Assembly (NCBI RefSeq): GCF_002204185.1
Contig: NZ_MXPU01000024.1
Span: forward strand, 1-64,000
From: Rhizobium esperanzae
GTDB taxonomy: Bacteria > Pseudomonadota > Alphaproteobacteria > Rhizobiales > Rhizobiaceae
Reading direction: 5' to 3'
DNA: 64,000 bases
Below the pieces are notes generated by a model. It saw nothing but the letters and a program-made list of their open reading frames with translations. It ran no database searches and was not told where the DNA came from. Below, in pieces: positions 50,263 to 58,134 of the stretch. How positions within the stretch are numbered: the first letter of the stretch is position 1; each line of letters starts with the position of its first letter. A program made the translations under genes and the position numbers.

Positions 50263-50927
50263 CAGCGGCCGGCGCGCTCAGGTTCGCCGGGCTTGATCGC
50301 CCTTGTGCAGGGCTCGCACCCGATCGAGGGGTAGCCGCGCGCATGCAGCGGATTGACCGGCACGCCGTTTTCCGAAACGAAGGCCTTGATCGCCTCGATG
50401 TCCCAATCGGCGAGCGGATTGACCTTCAGGAGGTGCCGTTCGGCGTCATATTCGGCAAAGGGCGTCTCGGCGCGGTTGGCCGATTGCCCGCGGCGCAGGC
50501 CGGTGATCCAGATCGTCGCCCCTTCGAGCGCACGCGCAAGCGGCTTCAGCTTGCGCACGCCGCAACAGGCATGTCTGGCTTCGATGCTCTCGTAGAAACC
50601 ATTGAGGCCGTATTGCGCAGCATAGGCGTCGATATCGGCCTTCTCAGGCCCGAAGCGCTGGATATGGATGTCGTACTGGGCTTCCGTCTCGGTCATCAGA
50701 TCAAGCGTCTCGGCAAACAGCCGACCGGTTTCCAGTGTCGCGACGTCGATCGGCAGACGGTGCGTGCCGATCTCGGCGGTGATCACCTGATCTTCGATGC
50801 CGAGCGAGGTGGTGAACACCACGCGGCCACCAAGGCCCGCCACCAGCGACAGACGTCCGGCAAGGTCGAGACCCGCCAGCTTCTCGTTCAGCGCCTCGGC
50901 CTGCGCGATTGGATTGGTAACAGTCAT
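50184..50927 (-). CDS. cysH: Assimilatory adenylyl-sulfate (APS) reductase
   Basis: A 247-residue reductase. Two cysteine pairs, CCGVRK (residues about 121-126) and GCEPCTRA (about 205-212), bind a [4Fe-4S] cluster, showing that it reduces APS rather than PAPS, as usual in rhizobia. The C-terminal catalytic cysteine is in KRECGLHV. The P-loop-like core has TTSLGIEDQVI. ATG 50927 opens MTVTNPIAQAEALN. It is first in a cysH-cysD-cysN cluster and divergent from an Rrf2 regulator. Confidence 0.93.
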   Translation of the reverse strand: MTVTNPIAQAEALNEKLAGLDLAGRLSLVAGLGGRVVFTTSLGIEDQVITAEIGTHRLPIDVATLETGRLFAETLDLMTETEAQYDIHIQRFGPEKADIDAYAAQYGLNGFYESIEARHACCGVRKLKPLARALEGATIWITGLRRGQSANRAETPFAEYDAERHLLKVNPLADWDIEAIKAFVSENGVPVNPLHARGYPSIGCEPCTRAIKPGEPERAGRWWWEQDEKRECGLHVAEEASAVVAAQ

Positions 50928-51349
50928 CAGAATCCTGTCCTTTGTTGAGCAGGAGTATCGCAGTTCGCGCATGCATCGCACAGAAAAAGGGATTTCGAAA
51001 GCTGCGGCAGGAGGAGCAAATATCTCTCCGAAGCTGCCGCAATGCAAAAAAACAGCCGCCCGGCAGAGAAAATCTGCCTCGGCCGCCTGAATGTCTATAA
51101 ATTTAGTAGAGTTACACGCAGCCTGTCAATCCGAAATCTGAAGTGATGCCGAGAAAGATGCGGGAGGCGCTGATTTGGCGTAGATTGCAAGGGCTTGGCC
51201 GAGCGTCAAAAACGAGGCCAAAATGCTTGTCCCTCAAGGCTTTCTGCTGGTGCGTTCAAATTCCGTTCATGCTGGTTGTGCCATAGAGGCAAATGTGCTC
51301 GTGAAGCGGCGCGGAAATGCGCGCCGCCTGTGTGTGTCGACGGTCTGAG
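50928..51349. other. Divergent regulatory region of cysH and the Rrf2 gene
   Basis: About 422 bp with no gene. It contains the AT-rich palindrome at 51095-51109 and the promoters for both directions. Rrf2 regulators often bind beside their own divergently transcribed sulfur genes, which makes this a likely control region. Confidence 0.5.
51095..51109. promoter_or_regulatory. Candidate operator (CTA-AA-TT-TAG palindrome)
   Basis: CTATAAATTTAGTAG has symmetric positions CTAnnAAnTTnnTAG within an otherwise GC-rich region, between divergent cysH and rrf2-like genes. It may be the site of the adjacent Rrf2 protein. Binding is inferred only from position and symmetry. Confidence 0.4.
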
Positions 51350-51796
51350 ATGATTACGCAAAAGGCGAAATATGCGCTGCGGGCGCTGACGGTTCTGGCT
51401 GATGCCGATGCCGACGAACCGGTGATGATTTCCGATATCGCCGCCCAGCAGAAGATCCCGAAAAAGTTCCTCGAACAGATCCTGCTCGACCTGAAACATC
51501 ACGGCATCGTCGCCAGCCGCCGAGGCAAGCAGGGTGGTTATCTCCTGCTCAAGCCCGCCCACACCATCACCTTCGGCGAAATCCTGCGCATCATCGACGG
51601 CCCGATCGCACCGCTGCCGTGCCTGTCGATCACAGCCTATCGCAGGTGCGAAGATTGCGACGGCGAACAGACCTGCGAAATCAGGCACGTCTTCGCCAAG
51701 GTGGCCGACGCCACACGCAAGGTGCTGTTCTCGACGACCATCGCCGATGCCGTCGGTCCGAGACAGGGCGCCGAAGTCACCCGCCTGCTGGCCTGA
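51350..51796 (+). CDS. Rrf2-family transcriptional regulator, likely of sulfur assimilation
   Basis: A 148-residue winged-helix protein, MITQKAKYALRALTVLADAD, with the recognition part ISDIAAQQKIPKKFLEQILL and wing GIVASRRGKQGGYLLLKPAH. Three or four cysteines (CLSITAYRRCEDCDGEQTC) are at the place of the Fe-S ligands of IscR/RirA-like proteins, with spacing unlike IscR. Divergent from cysHDN, it is a candidate cysteine/sulfur-responsive regulator of those genes. Confidence 0.82.
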   Translation: MITQKAKYALRALTVLADADADEPVMISDIAAQQKIPKKFLEQILLDLKHHGIVASRRGKQGGYLLLKPAHTITFGEILRIIDGPIAPLPCLSITAYRRCEDCDGEQTCEIRHVFAKVADATRKVLFSTTIADAVGPRQGAEVTRLLA

Positions 51797-51910
51797 GCAC
51801 CAAGGCTCGGAGAAGGGCGCTGGGCGTCTCACCTTCAACATTTGGTGAAATGGCTTTTCTCGCCGCCGCAATGCTCCACCTGCCTGCCCATTCGGGTAGG
51901 GAGAACAATC

Positions 51911-52297
51911 ATGTTTGCACTTTCGACAAAGCATGGGCTGGCCGCCGTCGGACTGTCTGTTGCCCTTGCAACCAGCGCTGCCGCCCATCACGGCTGGTCA
52001 TGGGCCGAGGCGGACCAGATCGAGCTGCGCGGCACCATCGAGAAAATATCATGGGGCGGGCCGCATCCGACGCTCGATGTCGCCACCGCCGATGACGGCC
52101 TCTGGCGTGTCGAACTCGGCAATCCGCGCCAGACCGAACGCTCCGGCTTCGTCGAGGGTGTCGCCAAGCCCGGTGATCAGGTGGTCGCGCTTGGCAACCG
52201 TTCGCAGGATCGCAACGAGAAGCGGATGAAGGCCGTGCGCATCAGCATCGGCGACAAGCGGTACGATATCTATCCCGACCGGATCCGGACGAACTGA
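51911..52297 (+). CDS. DUF6152-family periplasmic protein
   Basis: A 128-residue protein from ATG 51911 with a signal peptide (KHGLAAVGLSVALATSAAAH) and HHGWSWAEADQIELRGTIEK, ISWGGPHPTLDVATADDGLW and the DKRYDIYPDRI end. This is the DUF6152 type, a small OB-like periplasmic protein starting with HHxW/S. GGGAG precedes the start. It lies 6 nt before a DUF6644-like membrane gene; the two often occur together. Confidence 0.75.
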   Translation: MFALSTKHGLAAVGLSVALATSAAAHHGWSWAEADQIELRGTIEKISWGGPHPTLDVATADDGLWRVELGNPRQTERSGFVEGVAKPGDQVVALGNRSQDRNEKRMKAVRISIGDKRYDIYPDRIRTN

Positions 52298-52303
52298 TCC
52301 GCC

Positions 52304-52778
52304 GTGATCGCCGTCCTCGAATGGCTGTCGGCCACAGCGCCCGCGGTTGCGCTCAGGCGCTCCGCAACGCTCTACATGTTTCGTCAACGCCGCCCATATC
52401 CTGGCGATCGGGCTTCTCGTCGGCGCCATCCTGCCGCTCGATCTCAGGCTCGCCGGCTTCTTCCGCAAGGTGCCGGCGCAGATCATCGCGCCATTTCTGT
52501 CGCGCGCGGCGGGCATCGGCCTTGCCGCGGCCATCCTCACCGGCTTCGGCCTCTTCAGCGTGCGGGCGGTCGAATATGCCGCCAATCCCGCCTTCCTGGC
52601 CAAGCTCGCCCTGATCGGGTTCGGCCTTCTCAACCTCCTTGCGGTCCATCTCGGGCAAGGGTGGAAAACACTCACCACCAGCGGCCGCATCCGGCCGGGC
52701 CTGCGCTTTTCTGCAGCGCTGTCGGCGGCGAGCTGGATCGCCGCTCTATTGGCCGGGCGGTGGATCGGATTTCTCTGA
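52304..52778 (+). pseudogene. DUF6644-like membrane protein with a 1-nt frameshift
   Basis: From GTG 52304 the translation MIAVLEWLSATAPAVALRRS, ATLYMF is typical of the family start, but the frame then turns into nonsense. In the +1 frame it continues VNAAHILAIGLLVGAILPLD, LRLAGFFRKVPAQIIAPFLS and four membrane helices to WIGFL. Deleting one T from 52379-52381 (ATGTTTCGTC to ATGTTCGTC) restores a single protein of 157 residues. This is either a mutation or a homopolymer sequencing error. Confidence 0.7.
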
Positions 52779-52789
52779 CGCCGAGGCTG

Positions 52790-54439
52790 TTACCGATCGC
52801 TGACCGCCGCCCTTGGATTGATCCACGGCTCCTGATTGGAGCGCGCCAGCGGCTGTTTGCCGAGAATGTGGTCGGCGGCCTTCTCGCCGGTCATGATCGA
52901 GGGGCCGTTCAGGTTGCCGTAGGTGACATGCGGGAAGATCGAGCTGTCGGCGACGCGTAAGCCGTCGACGCCGATCACCCGCGTCTGCGGATCGACCACC
53001 GCCATCGGATCGTCCTTCGCCCCCATCTTGCAGGTGCCGCAGGGGTGATAGGCGCTTTCCAGATGTTCGCGCAGGAAGGCGTCGATTTGCTCGTCGCTCT
53101 GGACGCTTTCCCCCGGCTGGATCTCCGGGCCGCGATAGGCGTCGAACGCCTTCTGCCCGAAGATCTCGCGGGTCAACCGCACGCAGTGGCGAAACTTCTC
53201 CCAGTCTTCCGGATGGCTCATATAATTGAAGCGCAGCACAGGATCGGCCTTGGGGTCGGGCGAGCGCAGCGTCACGCTGCCGCGCGATTTCGACAGGTTG
53301 TAGCCGACATGCACCTGGAAGCCGTGGCTCTTGGCCGCCGCCTTGCCGTCATAGCTGATCGCCACGGGGAGGAAATGATACTGGATGTCGGGCTGCTTCA
53401 GCCCGGGTGCGGAGCGCAGGAAGGCGCAGGCTTCGAACTGGTTTGAGGCGCCGAGCCCGCCCTTCGATAAGAGCCATTGCGCGCCCGCCACCCCCTGCCA
53501 GAACCAGGGCAGCCAGGAATAGAGCGACACCGGCTTGGTGCTGACCTGCTGGAAATAGAATTCCATATGGTCCTGCAGATTGGCGCCGACACCCGGCCGG
53601 TCGGCCTTCACCGCGATGCCCATTTCCTTCAGGTGCTCGCCCGGGCCGATGCCGGACAGCATCAGAAGCTTTGGCGAGTTGAAGGAGGAGGCCGCGACGA
53701 TCACCTCGCGGTTCGCCTTCACCAACTCTGTCCTGCCGCCGCGTTCGATCTCGACGCCGGTGGCCCGCCCGTTCTCGATGACGATCCGGCGCGCCATACC
53801 GTAGACGATCCCGACATTATCGCGCTTCAGCGCCGGTTTCAGATAGGCATTGGCGGCAGACCAGCGGCGCCCGGCAAAGATGGTCTGCTCCATCAGTCCG
53901 AAGCCTTCCTGCTTGCTGCCGTTATAATCCTCGGTCGTCTCGAAGCCCGCCTGCTTGCCGGCCTCGACGAAGGCCCGGAACAGCGGATTGGTGAAGCCGC
54001 CGCGCTGCACGTGCAGCGGCCCGTCCGTGCCGCGCCAGCCTTCCTCGCCACCATGCGAATGCTCCATCCGCTTGAAATAGGGAAGAACGTCGGCATAGGC
54101 CCAGCCGCTGGCGCCGAGCTCCTCCCAGCGGTTGAAGTCTTCCGCGTGGCCGCGCACATACACCATGCCGTTGATCGAGGAGGAGCCGCCGATCACCTTG
54201 CCGCGCGGCGCGGTGATGCGCCGGTTGTTGAGGTTCGGCTCCGGCTCTGAGAGATAACCCCAATTATAGCGCTTCATGCTCATCGGCCAGGCAAGCGCTG
54301 CCGGCATCTGGATGAACGGCCCGAAATCGCTGCCGCCCGCCTCGATGACGAGCACGCTGTTCTTGCCGTCCTCGGAGAGGCGGTAGGCAAGGGCGGAGCC
54401 GGCCGAGCCGGAGCCGATGATGACGAAATCTGCTTGCAT
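52790..54439 (-). CDS. betA: Choline dehydrogenase (BetA), GMC oxidoreductase
   Basis: A 549-residue FAD flavoprotein. The N-terminal dinucleotide motif is FVIIGSGSAGSALAYRLSED, followed by the GMC signature PRGKVIGGSSSINGMVYVRG and the second signature SSFNSPKLLMLSGIGP. The active-site His is in ESAYHPCGTCKMG and the second His/Asn in TYGNLNGPSIMTGEKAADH. It oxidises choline to betaine aldehyde at the membrane. ATG 54439; the gene follows betB after an inverted repeat. Confidence 0.94.
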   Translation of the reverse strand: MQADFVIIGSGSAGSALAYRLSEDGKNSVLVIEAGGSDFGPFIQMPAALAWPMSMKRYNWGYLSEPEPNLNNRRITAPRGKVIGGSSSINGMVYVRGHAEDFNRWEELGASGWAYADVLPYFKRMEHSHGGEEGWRGTDGPLHVQRGGFTNPLFRAFVEAGKQAGFETTEDYNGSKQEGFGLMEQTIFAGRRWSAANAYLKPALKRDNVGIVYGMARRIVIENGRATGVEIERGGRTELVKANREVIVAASSFNSPKLLMLSGIGPGEHLKEMGIAVKADRPGVGANLQDHMEFYFQQVSTKPVSLYSWLPWFWQGVAGAQWLLSKGGLGASNQFEACAFLRSAPGLKQPDIQYHFLPVAISYDGKAAAKSHGFQVHVGYNLSKSRGSVTLRSPDPKADPVLRFNYMSHPEDWEKFRHCVRLTREIFGQKAFDAYRGPEIQPGESVQSDEQIDAFLREHLESAYHPCGTCKMGAKDDPMAVVDPQTRVIGVDGLRVADSSIFPHVTYGNLNGPSIMTGEKAADHILGKQPLARSNQEPWINPRAAVSDR

Positions 54440-54481
54440 GGTTTTTCTCTCGTGTTTTGCTTCAGCCGCCGCGCCGCGTCG

Positions 54482-54595
54482 CCCCCTCATCCGGCTGCCG
54501 CCACCTTCTCCCCGAGGGGAGAAGGGACGTGCCGCGGCCTCTCGACTCCCTTCTCCCCTGGGGGAGAAGGTGCCCGGAGGGCGGATGAGGGGCTG
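54482..54595. repeat. CCTTCTCCCC inverted-repeat element between betB and betA
   Basis: CCTCATCCGGCTGCCGCCAC with CTTCTCCCC and the right arm (GGGGGAGAAGGTGCCCGGAG, GGCGGATGAGGGG) are inverted copies. Each arm contains a smaller palindrome (CTTCTCCCCGAGGGGAGAAG; CCTTCTCCCCTGGGGGAGAA). It may modulate the level of betA mRNA. Confidence 0.75.
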
Positions 54596-54606
54596 CTTGC
54601 GCTGAC

Positions 54607-56070
54607 TTAGTAAGGCGCCTCTACCGGCCCCAGGCCGACGTAAACCGTCTTCAGCTCGGAATAATGCTCCAGCGCCGCCAGCGAATTCTCCCGGCCGAAG
54701 CCGGATTGTTTCGAGCCGCCGAAGGGGATTTCGACAGGGCAGAGATTATAGGTGTTGATCCACAGCGTGCCGGCCTCCAGCCGGTCGACGACGCGGTGGG
54801 CGCGGGTGAGATCGGCGGTGAAGACGCCGCCGGAGAGGCCGAATTCGCTGGCATTGGCGCGCGCGATCACCTCGTCCTCATCGTCGAAATCGAGCACCGA
54901 CATCACAGGCCCGAAGATCTCCTCGCGGGCGATCGTCATGTCGTCGGTGACATCGGCAAAGACGGTCGGCTGCACGTAATAGCCTTCGCCCGAGACATTG
55001 TTCGGAATGCCGCCGCCGGCAACGAGTGTTGCGCCTTCGGCCTTGCCCTTCGCGATATAGGCGGTCACCTTCTCGCGCTGCGCCCAGGAAACCATCGGCC
55101 CGATTTGCGTCGCCTCATCCAGCGGATCGCCGATCAGTATCGCCTCGGTGCGCGCCTTCAGCCGCTTGAGGAATTCGGCCTTGATGCCCTTCTGCACGAA
55201 GACGCGGGTGCCGTTCGAGCAGACCTGGCCTGTGGAATAGAAATTGCCGAGCATCGCCCCGCCGACCGCCGAATCGAGATCGGCATCGTCGAAGACGATG
55301 AGCGGCGACTTGCCGCCGAGCTCCATCGTCACGTGCTTGAGGTTGCCGGCCGCCGCGGCCGCGACCCTGCGGCCCGTCGGCACCGAGCCGGTCAGCGACA
55401 CCTTGGCGACATCGGCATGATTGACGAGCAACGGCCCGGTGTCGCGGTCGCCCTGGATGACGTTGAAGAGCCCCTTCGGCAGCCCCGCCTCATGCAGGAT
55501 CTCGGCGATCTTCAGGGCGCCGAGCGGCGTGTTCTCGGAAGGCTTGAACACCATGGCATTGCCGCAGACCAGCGCCGGGGCCGCTTTCCAGCAGGCGATC
55601 TGCTGCGGATAGTTCCAGGCACCGATGCCGACGCAGACGCCGAGGGGCACCCGCTTGGTATAGGCAAAATCCTGCCCGAGCGGGATATGGGCGCCGTTGA
55701 GGCCGGCGGGTGCGACGCCGCCGAAGAATTCGAAGGCATCCGCACCCGAGGTCGGGTCGGCCACGATCGTTTCCTGGATCGGCTTGCCGGTGTCGAGCGT
55801 CTCCAGTTCGGAAAGCTCGCGGTTGCGTTGGCGCATGATCTCGGCGGCGCGCTTGAGGATGCGCCCGCGCGCCATCGGGCTCATCGCCGCCCATTCCGGC
55901 TGAGCGCGCTTGGCCGCAGCAATCGCCTTTTCGACAATTGCGGGCGTTGCCGCATGCAGCCGGGCGATGACCTCGCCGGTGGCGGGATAGAGGCTCTCGA
56001 TGACGGTGCCGTCGGTATCCTCGACATATTCGCCGTCGATGAAGTGCGAGGCTTTCGGCTGGGCTTTCAT
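54607..56070 (-). CDS. betB: Betaine-aldehyde dehydrogenase (BetB)
   Basis: A 487-residue NAD(P)-dependent aldehyde dehydrogenase. The catalytic Cys is in STGQVCSNGTRVFVQKG, the general base Glu in VTMELGGKSPLIVF, and the cofactor loop is GAWNYPQQIACWK and VSLTGSVPTGRRVAAAAAGN. The YxxATGEVIARL and ENSLAALEHYSELKTVYV ends are typical for BetB. It converts betaine aldehyde to glycine betaine, an osmoprotectant. ATG 56070 lies 1 nt after the betI stop. Confidence 0.94.
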   Translation of the reverse strand: MKAQPKASHFIDGEYVEDTDGTVIESLYPATGEVIARLHAATPAIVEKAIAAAKRAQPEWAAMSPMARGRILKRAAEIMRQRNRELSELETLDTGKPIQETIVADPTSGADAFEFFGGVAPAGLNGAHIPLGQDFAYTKRVPLGVCVGIGAWNYPQQIACWKAAPALVCGNAMVFKPSENTPLGALKIAEILHEAGLPKGLFNVIQGDRDTGPLLVNHADVAKVSLTGSVPTGRRVAAAAAGNLKHVTMELGGKSPLIVFDDADLDSAVGGAMLGNFYSTGQVCSNGTRVFVQKGIKAEFLKRLKARTEAILIGDPLDEATQIGPMVSWAQREKVTAYIAKGKAEGATLVAGGGIPNNVSGEGYYVQPTVFADVTDDMTIAREEIFGPVMSVLDFDDEDEVIARANASEFGLSGGVFTADLTRAHRVVDRLEAGTLWINTYNLCPVEIPFGGSKQSGFGRENSLAALEHYSELKTVYVGLGPVEAPY

Positions 56071-56071
56071 G

Positions 56072-56821
56072 TCATTTGTCCTTGGGGTGTTCGATGTGGT
56101 CGTCCCTTCTCCCCTGGGGGAGAAGGTGGCCCGCAGGGCCGGATGAGGGGGCGGCAATCTCGGCCTTTCGGCCGTTCGCTCCTGCGTCGCTCACCCCCTC
56201 ATCTGTCCTTCGGACATCTTCTCCCCGCTGGGGAGAAGGGGAGGTGGCGGCTAGAAGCGCGTTCACATAATCCTCCGTCAGCGCGATCGAGGCTTCGATG
56301 CCGATCGGCGCCGATTTCAGACTCTGCCTGATATAGAGCCCGTCGATCATCGCCGCAGCGCCCTCGGCGATGCGTTCTGCGGCGTCGGCCGGCAGCAGCG
56401 CCTTGAGGTCGGCAAGCAGGTTCGAACGCAGCCGGCTGGCATAGATCACCAGAAAGCGCCGCGTCTCCTCGGACCGCTGCGCTTCGGCGTAAAAGGCAAG
56501 CCAGGCGGCAATCGTCTCCGGTGCGAACTGGTCGGCGTGGAAGCTGATACGGATCACCGCCGAAAGCCGTTCGCGCGGCGTCTTCGCTGCCTTCAGCGCT
56601 GCCACCGTATCGCTGCGCAACTGTCTCAGCAGCGAGCGGATCGTCTCGATCAGCAATTGTTCCTTACTGCCGAAATAATGATGGGCAAGGGCTGGCGAGA
56701 CGCCGGCCTGCCGGGCGATGTCGGACATGGTGACGGCAAGCGAGCCGTGATCACCGATCACCCGCAGCGCTGCATCGACAAGCGCCTTGCGGCGCACCGG
56801 CTCCATTCCGACTTTCGGCAA
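56072..56821 (-). CDS. betI: Choline-sensing TetR-type repressor (BetI) with repeat-encoded C-terminal tail
   Basis: A TTG at 56821 opens the family-typical start PKVGMEPVRRKALVDAALRV, with GGGAG upstream. The TetR helix-turn-helix is VTMSDIARQAGVSPALAHHY, FGSKEQLLIETI. The protein is 249 residues; BetI usually ends near residue 195. The extra tail after DYVNALLAATS is encoded by the palindromic repeat at 56103-56251 (SPSPQRGEDVRRTDEGV, GPAGHLLPQGRRDD). It represses betIBA until choline is present. Confidence 0.88.
   Translation of the reverse strand: MPKVGMEPVRRKALVDAALRVIGDHGSLAVTMSDIARQAGVSPALAHHYFGSKEQLLIETIRSLLRQLRSDTVAALKAAKTPRERLSAVIRISFHADQFAPETIAAWLAFYAEAQRSEETRRFLVIYASRLRSNLLADLKALLPADAAERIAEGAAAMIDGLYIRQSLKSAPIGIEASIALTEDYVNALLAATSPSPQRGEDVRRTDEGVSDAGANGRKAEIAAPSSGPAGHLLPQGRRDDHIEHPKDK
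56103..56251. repeat. CCTTCTCCCC inverted-repeat element inside betI
   Basis: CCCTTCTCCCCTGGGGGAGA at the left and CATCTTCTCCCCGCTGGGGA, GAAGGGG at the right are inverted, with CGGATGAGGGGGCGG / CACCCCCTCATCTGTCC inside. It is a longer member of the family at 54482-54595. It lies in the 3' part of the betI reading frame, which stays open through it. Confidence 0.75.
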
Positions 56822-56883
56822 GGCCGCAACTCCCTGAAAACGGCGCCATGTTACTTCTGGCCATATCTCTACCCATATTATTT

Positions 56884-56903
56884 TTGATTGACTGATCAAT
56901 CAA
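56884..56903. promoter_or_regulatory. BetI operator (inverted TTGATTGA repeat)
   Basis: TTGATTGACTGATCAATCAA has 8-bp perfect arms (TTGATTGA / TCAATCAA) with centre CTGA. BetI boxes in enteric and alphaproteobacterial genomes have this kind of ATTGA(T/A)TGATCAAT-like symmetry. It lies 62 bp upstream of the betI TTG start and 87 bp before the divergent membrane gene. Confidence 0.72.
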
Positions 56904-56989
56904 TAAAAATCTTTCTTGCATGCCGCCCGCGGCCGCATCTTCCCCCGGGCCAGTGCTGCAACATATTCAAAGCTACGGGAGGTGCGTTT

Positions 56990-57538
56990 ATGGCCGATGT
57001 CTTCAACGAAACGCCGGCATCCCAGCTGCAGTCGAAATGGATCTGGTTCGTCGGCCTCGGCGTGCTGCTCTTGGTCTGCGGTCTGATCGCGCTCGGCAAC
57101 CTGATGCTCGCCACCGTCGTTTCAGTCTATTACGTCGGCATGCTCATGCTGTTCGGCGGCGTGACCTATCTCGTCCATGCCTTTCAGGTCCGTGGCTGGG
57201 ATCATGTGCTCTTCTGGACCCTGAGCGGCCTGCTCTATGTGTTTGCCGGCATCGCAGCCTTCGTCAATCCGATCCTGACATCGGCGGCGCTGACGCTGTT
57301 TCTATCGCTCGCCCTCGTCATCGCCGGCGTCTTCCGCACCTGGGTCGGAAGGCGCATGAAGCCGGTCAAAGGCTGGGGCTGGATCGTCGCAAGCGGCGTC
57401 ATCACCGCGCTTGCCGGTTTCGTCATCGCGCTCGGCTGGCCGGTCAACAGCCTCTGGGTCCTCGGCCTGTTCCTGGCCGTCGATCTCATTGTCCAGGGCT
57501 GGACGATGATCGCCTTCGGCCTCGGCATCCGCAGCTGA
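56990..57538 (+). CDS. HdeD-family membrane protein
   Basis: A 182-residue integral membrane protein with six hydrophobic helices, from WIWFVGLGVLLLVCGLIALG to LFLAVDLIVQGWTMIAFGLG. The family motif pattern (A...G.L.L..G..AL..P, VQG) matches HdeD/DUF308 proteins linked to acid resistance in enterics. ATG 56990 follows GGGAGG. It is divergent from betI and may share its control region. Confidence 0.82.
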   Translation: MADVFNETPASQLQSKWIWFVGLGVLLLVCGLIALGNLMLATVVSVYYVGMLMLFGGVTYLVHAFQVRGWDHVLFWTLSGLLYVFAGIAAFVNPILTSAALTLFLSLALVIAGVFRTWVGRRMKPVKGWGWIVASGVITALAGFVIALGWPVNSLWVLGLFLAVDLIVQGWTMIAFGLGIRS

Positions 57539-57563
57539 AACGGTGAAAAGCCGTTTCTTTTTT
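57538..57563 (+). terminator. Rho-independent terminator of the HdeD-like gene
   Basis: AAACGGTGAAAAGCCGTTTC followed by six T; a 6-bp stem with 7-nt loop. It starts inside the stop codon of the HdeD-like gene. Confidence 0.75.
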
Positions 57564-57733
57564 GACAAGGACATGACGGGGGATTAGACTTTAGGGATTA
57601 GGGCCGATCCGGGTTATGCGGACGGTTTCCGTGCGAATGCACCACAGCACCGGCGAAATCGCCGAGATGCCGAAAATGGTCATGCGTCCCCCAAAGGCAG
57701 GGTACTGCCTGAAGAAAAAAAGGGAGGAAGTTC

Positions 57734-57976
57734 ATGCCGATGGTCACCGTTTCCCTCTCTCCGCAACAGGCGGCGGGCATCCGTGCCGCCGTCGACACGG
57801 GTGGTTACGCCTCGAGCAGCGAGGTCGTCCGCGAGGCGCTTCGCCTCTGGGATACCGCCCGCAAGCTCGGCGAATTCAAGGCAGATCTCCTCGACGACGA
57901 GAGCGTCGCCTCCGGCGGCAGATGCGTCGCCGACATGTTTGCCGATCACGAAGCGCAGCGCCATCGCTCCGCCTGA
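57734..57976 (+). CDS. ParD-like antitoxin (RHH), apparently orphan
   Basis: An 80-residue ribbon-helix-helix protein. VTVSLSPQQAAGIRAAVDTG gives the beta strand and first helix, YASSSEVVREALRLWDTARK the second helix typical of ParD/CC2985 antitoxins, and a charged C-terminal tail follows for toxin binding. A ParE gene normally overlaps its end, but the next 158 bp hold no such frame and the next gene is the EAL protein. AGGGAGGA precedes the ATG. Confidence 0.78.
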   Translation: MPMVTVSLSPQQAAGIRAAVDTGGYASSSEVVREALRLWDTARKLGEFKADLLDDESVASGGRCVADMFADHEAQRHRSA

Positions 57977-58134
57977 ACAAGCGCCTGATTGTACTGGGTA
58001 ATTCGAATTCACGCGGAACGCGTGCCGGGATTCGCGTCTTTCACAAAACTTTCATATTGGCGAAAGGGTTCATTGATCCTTCTGCGGCAAGTTCCTGAGC
58101 AAGAAGAACAAGTCGCAGTGGAGATCGGCCCACA

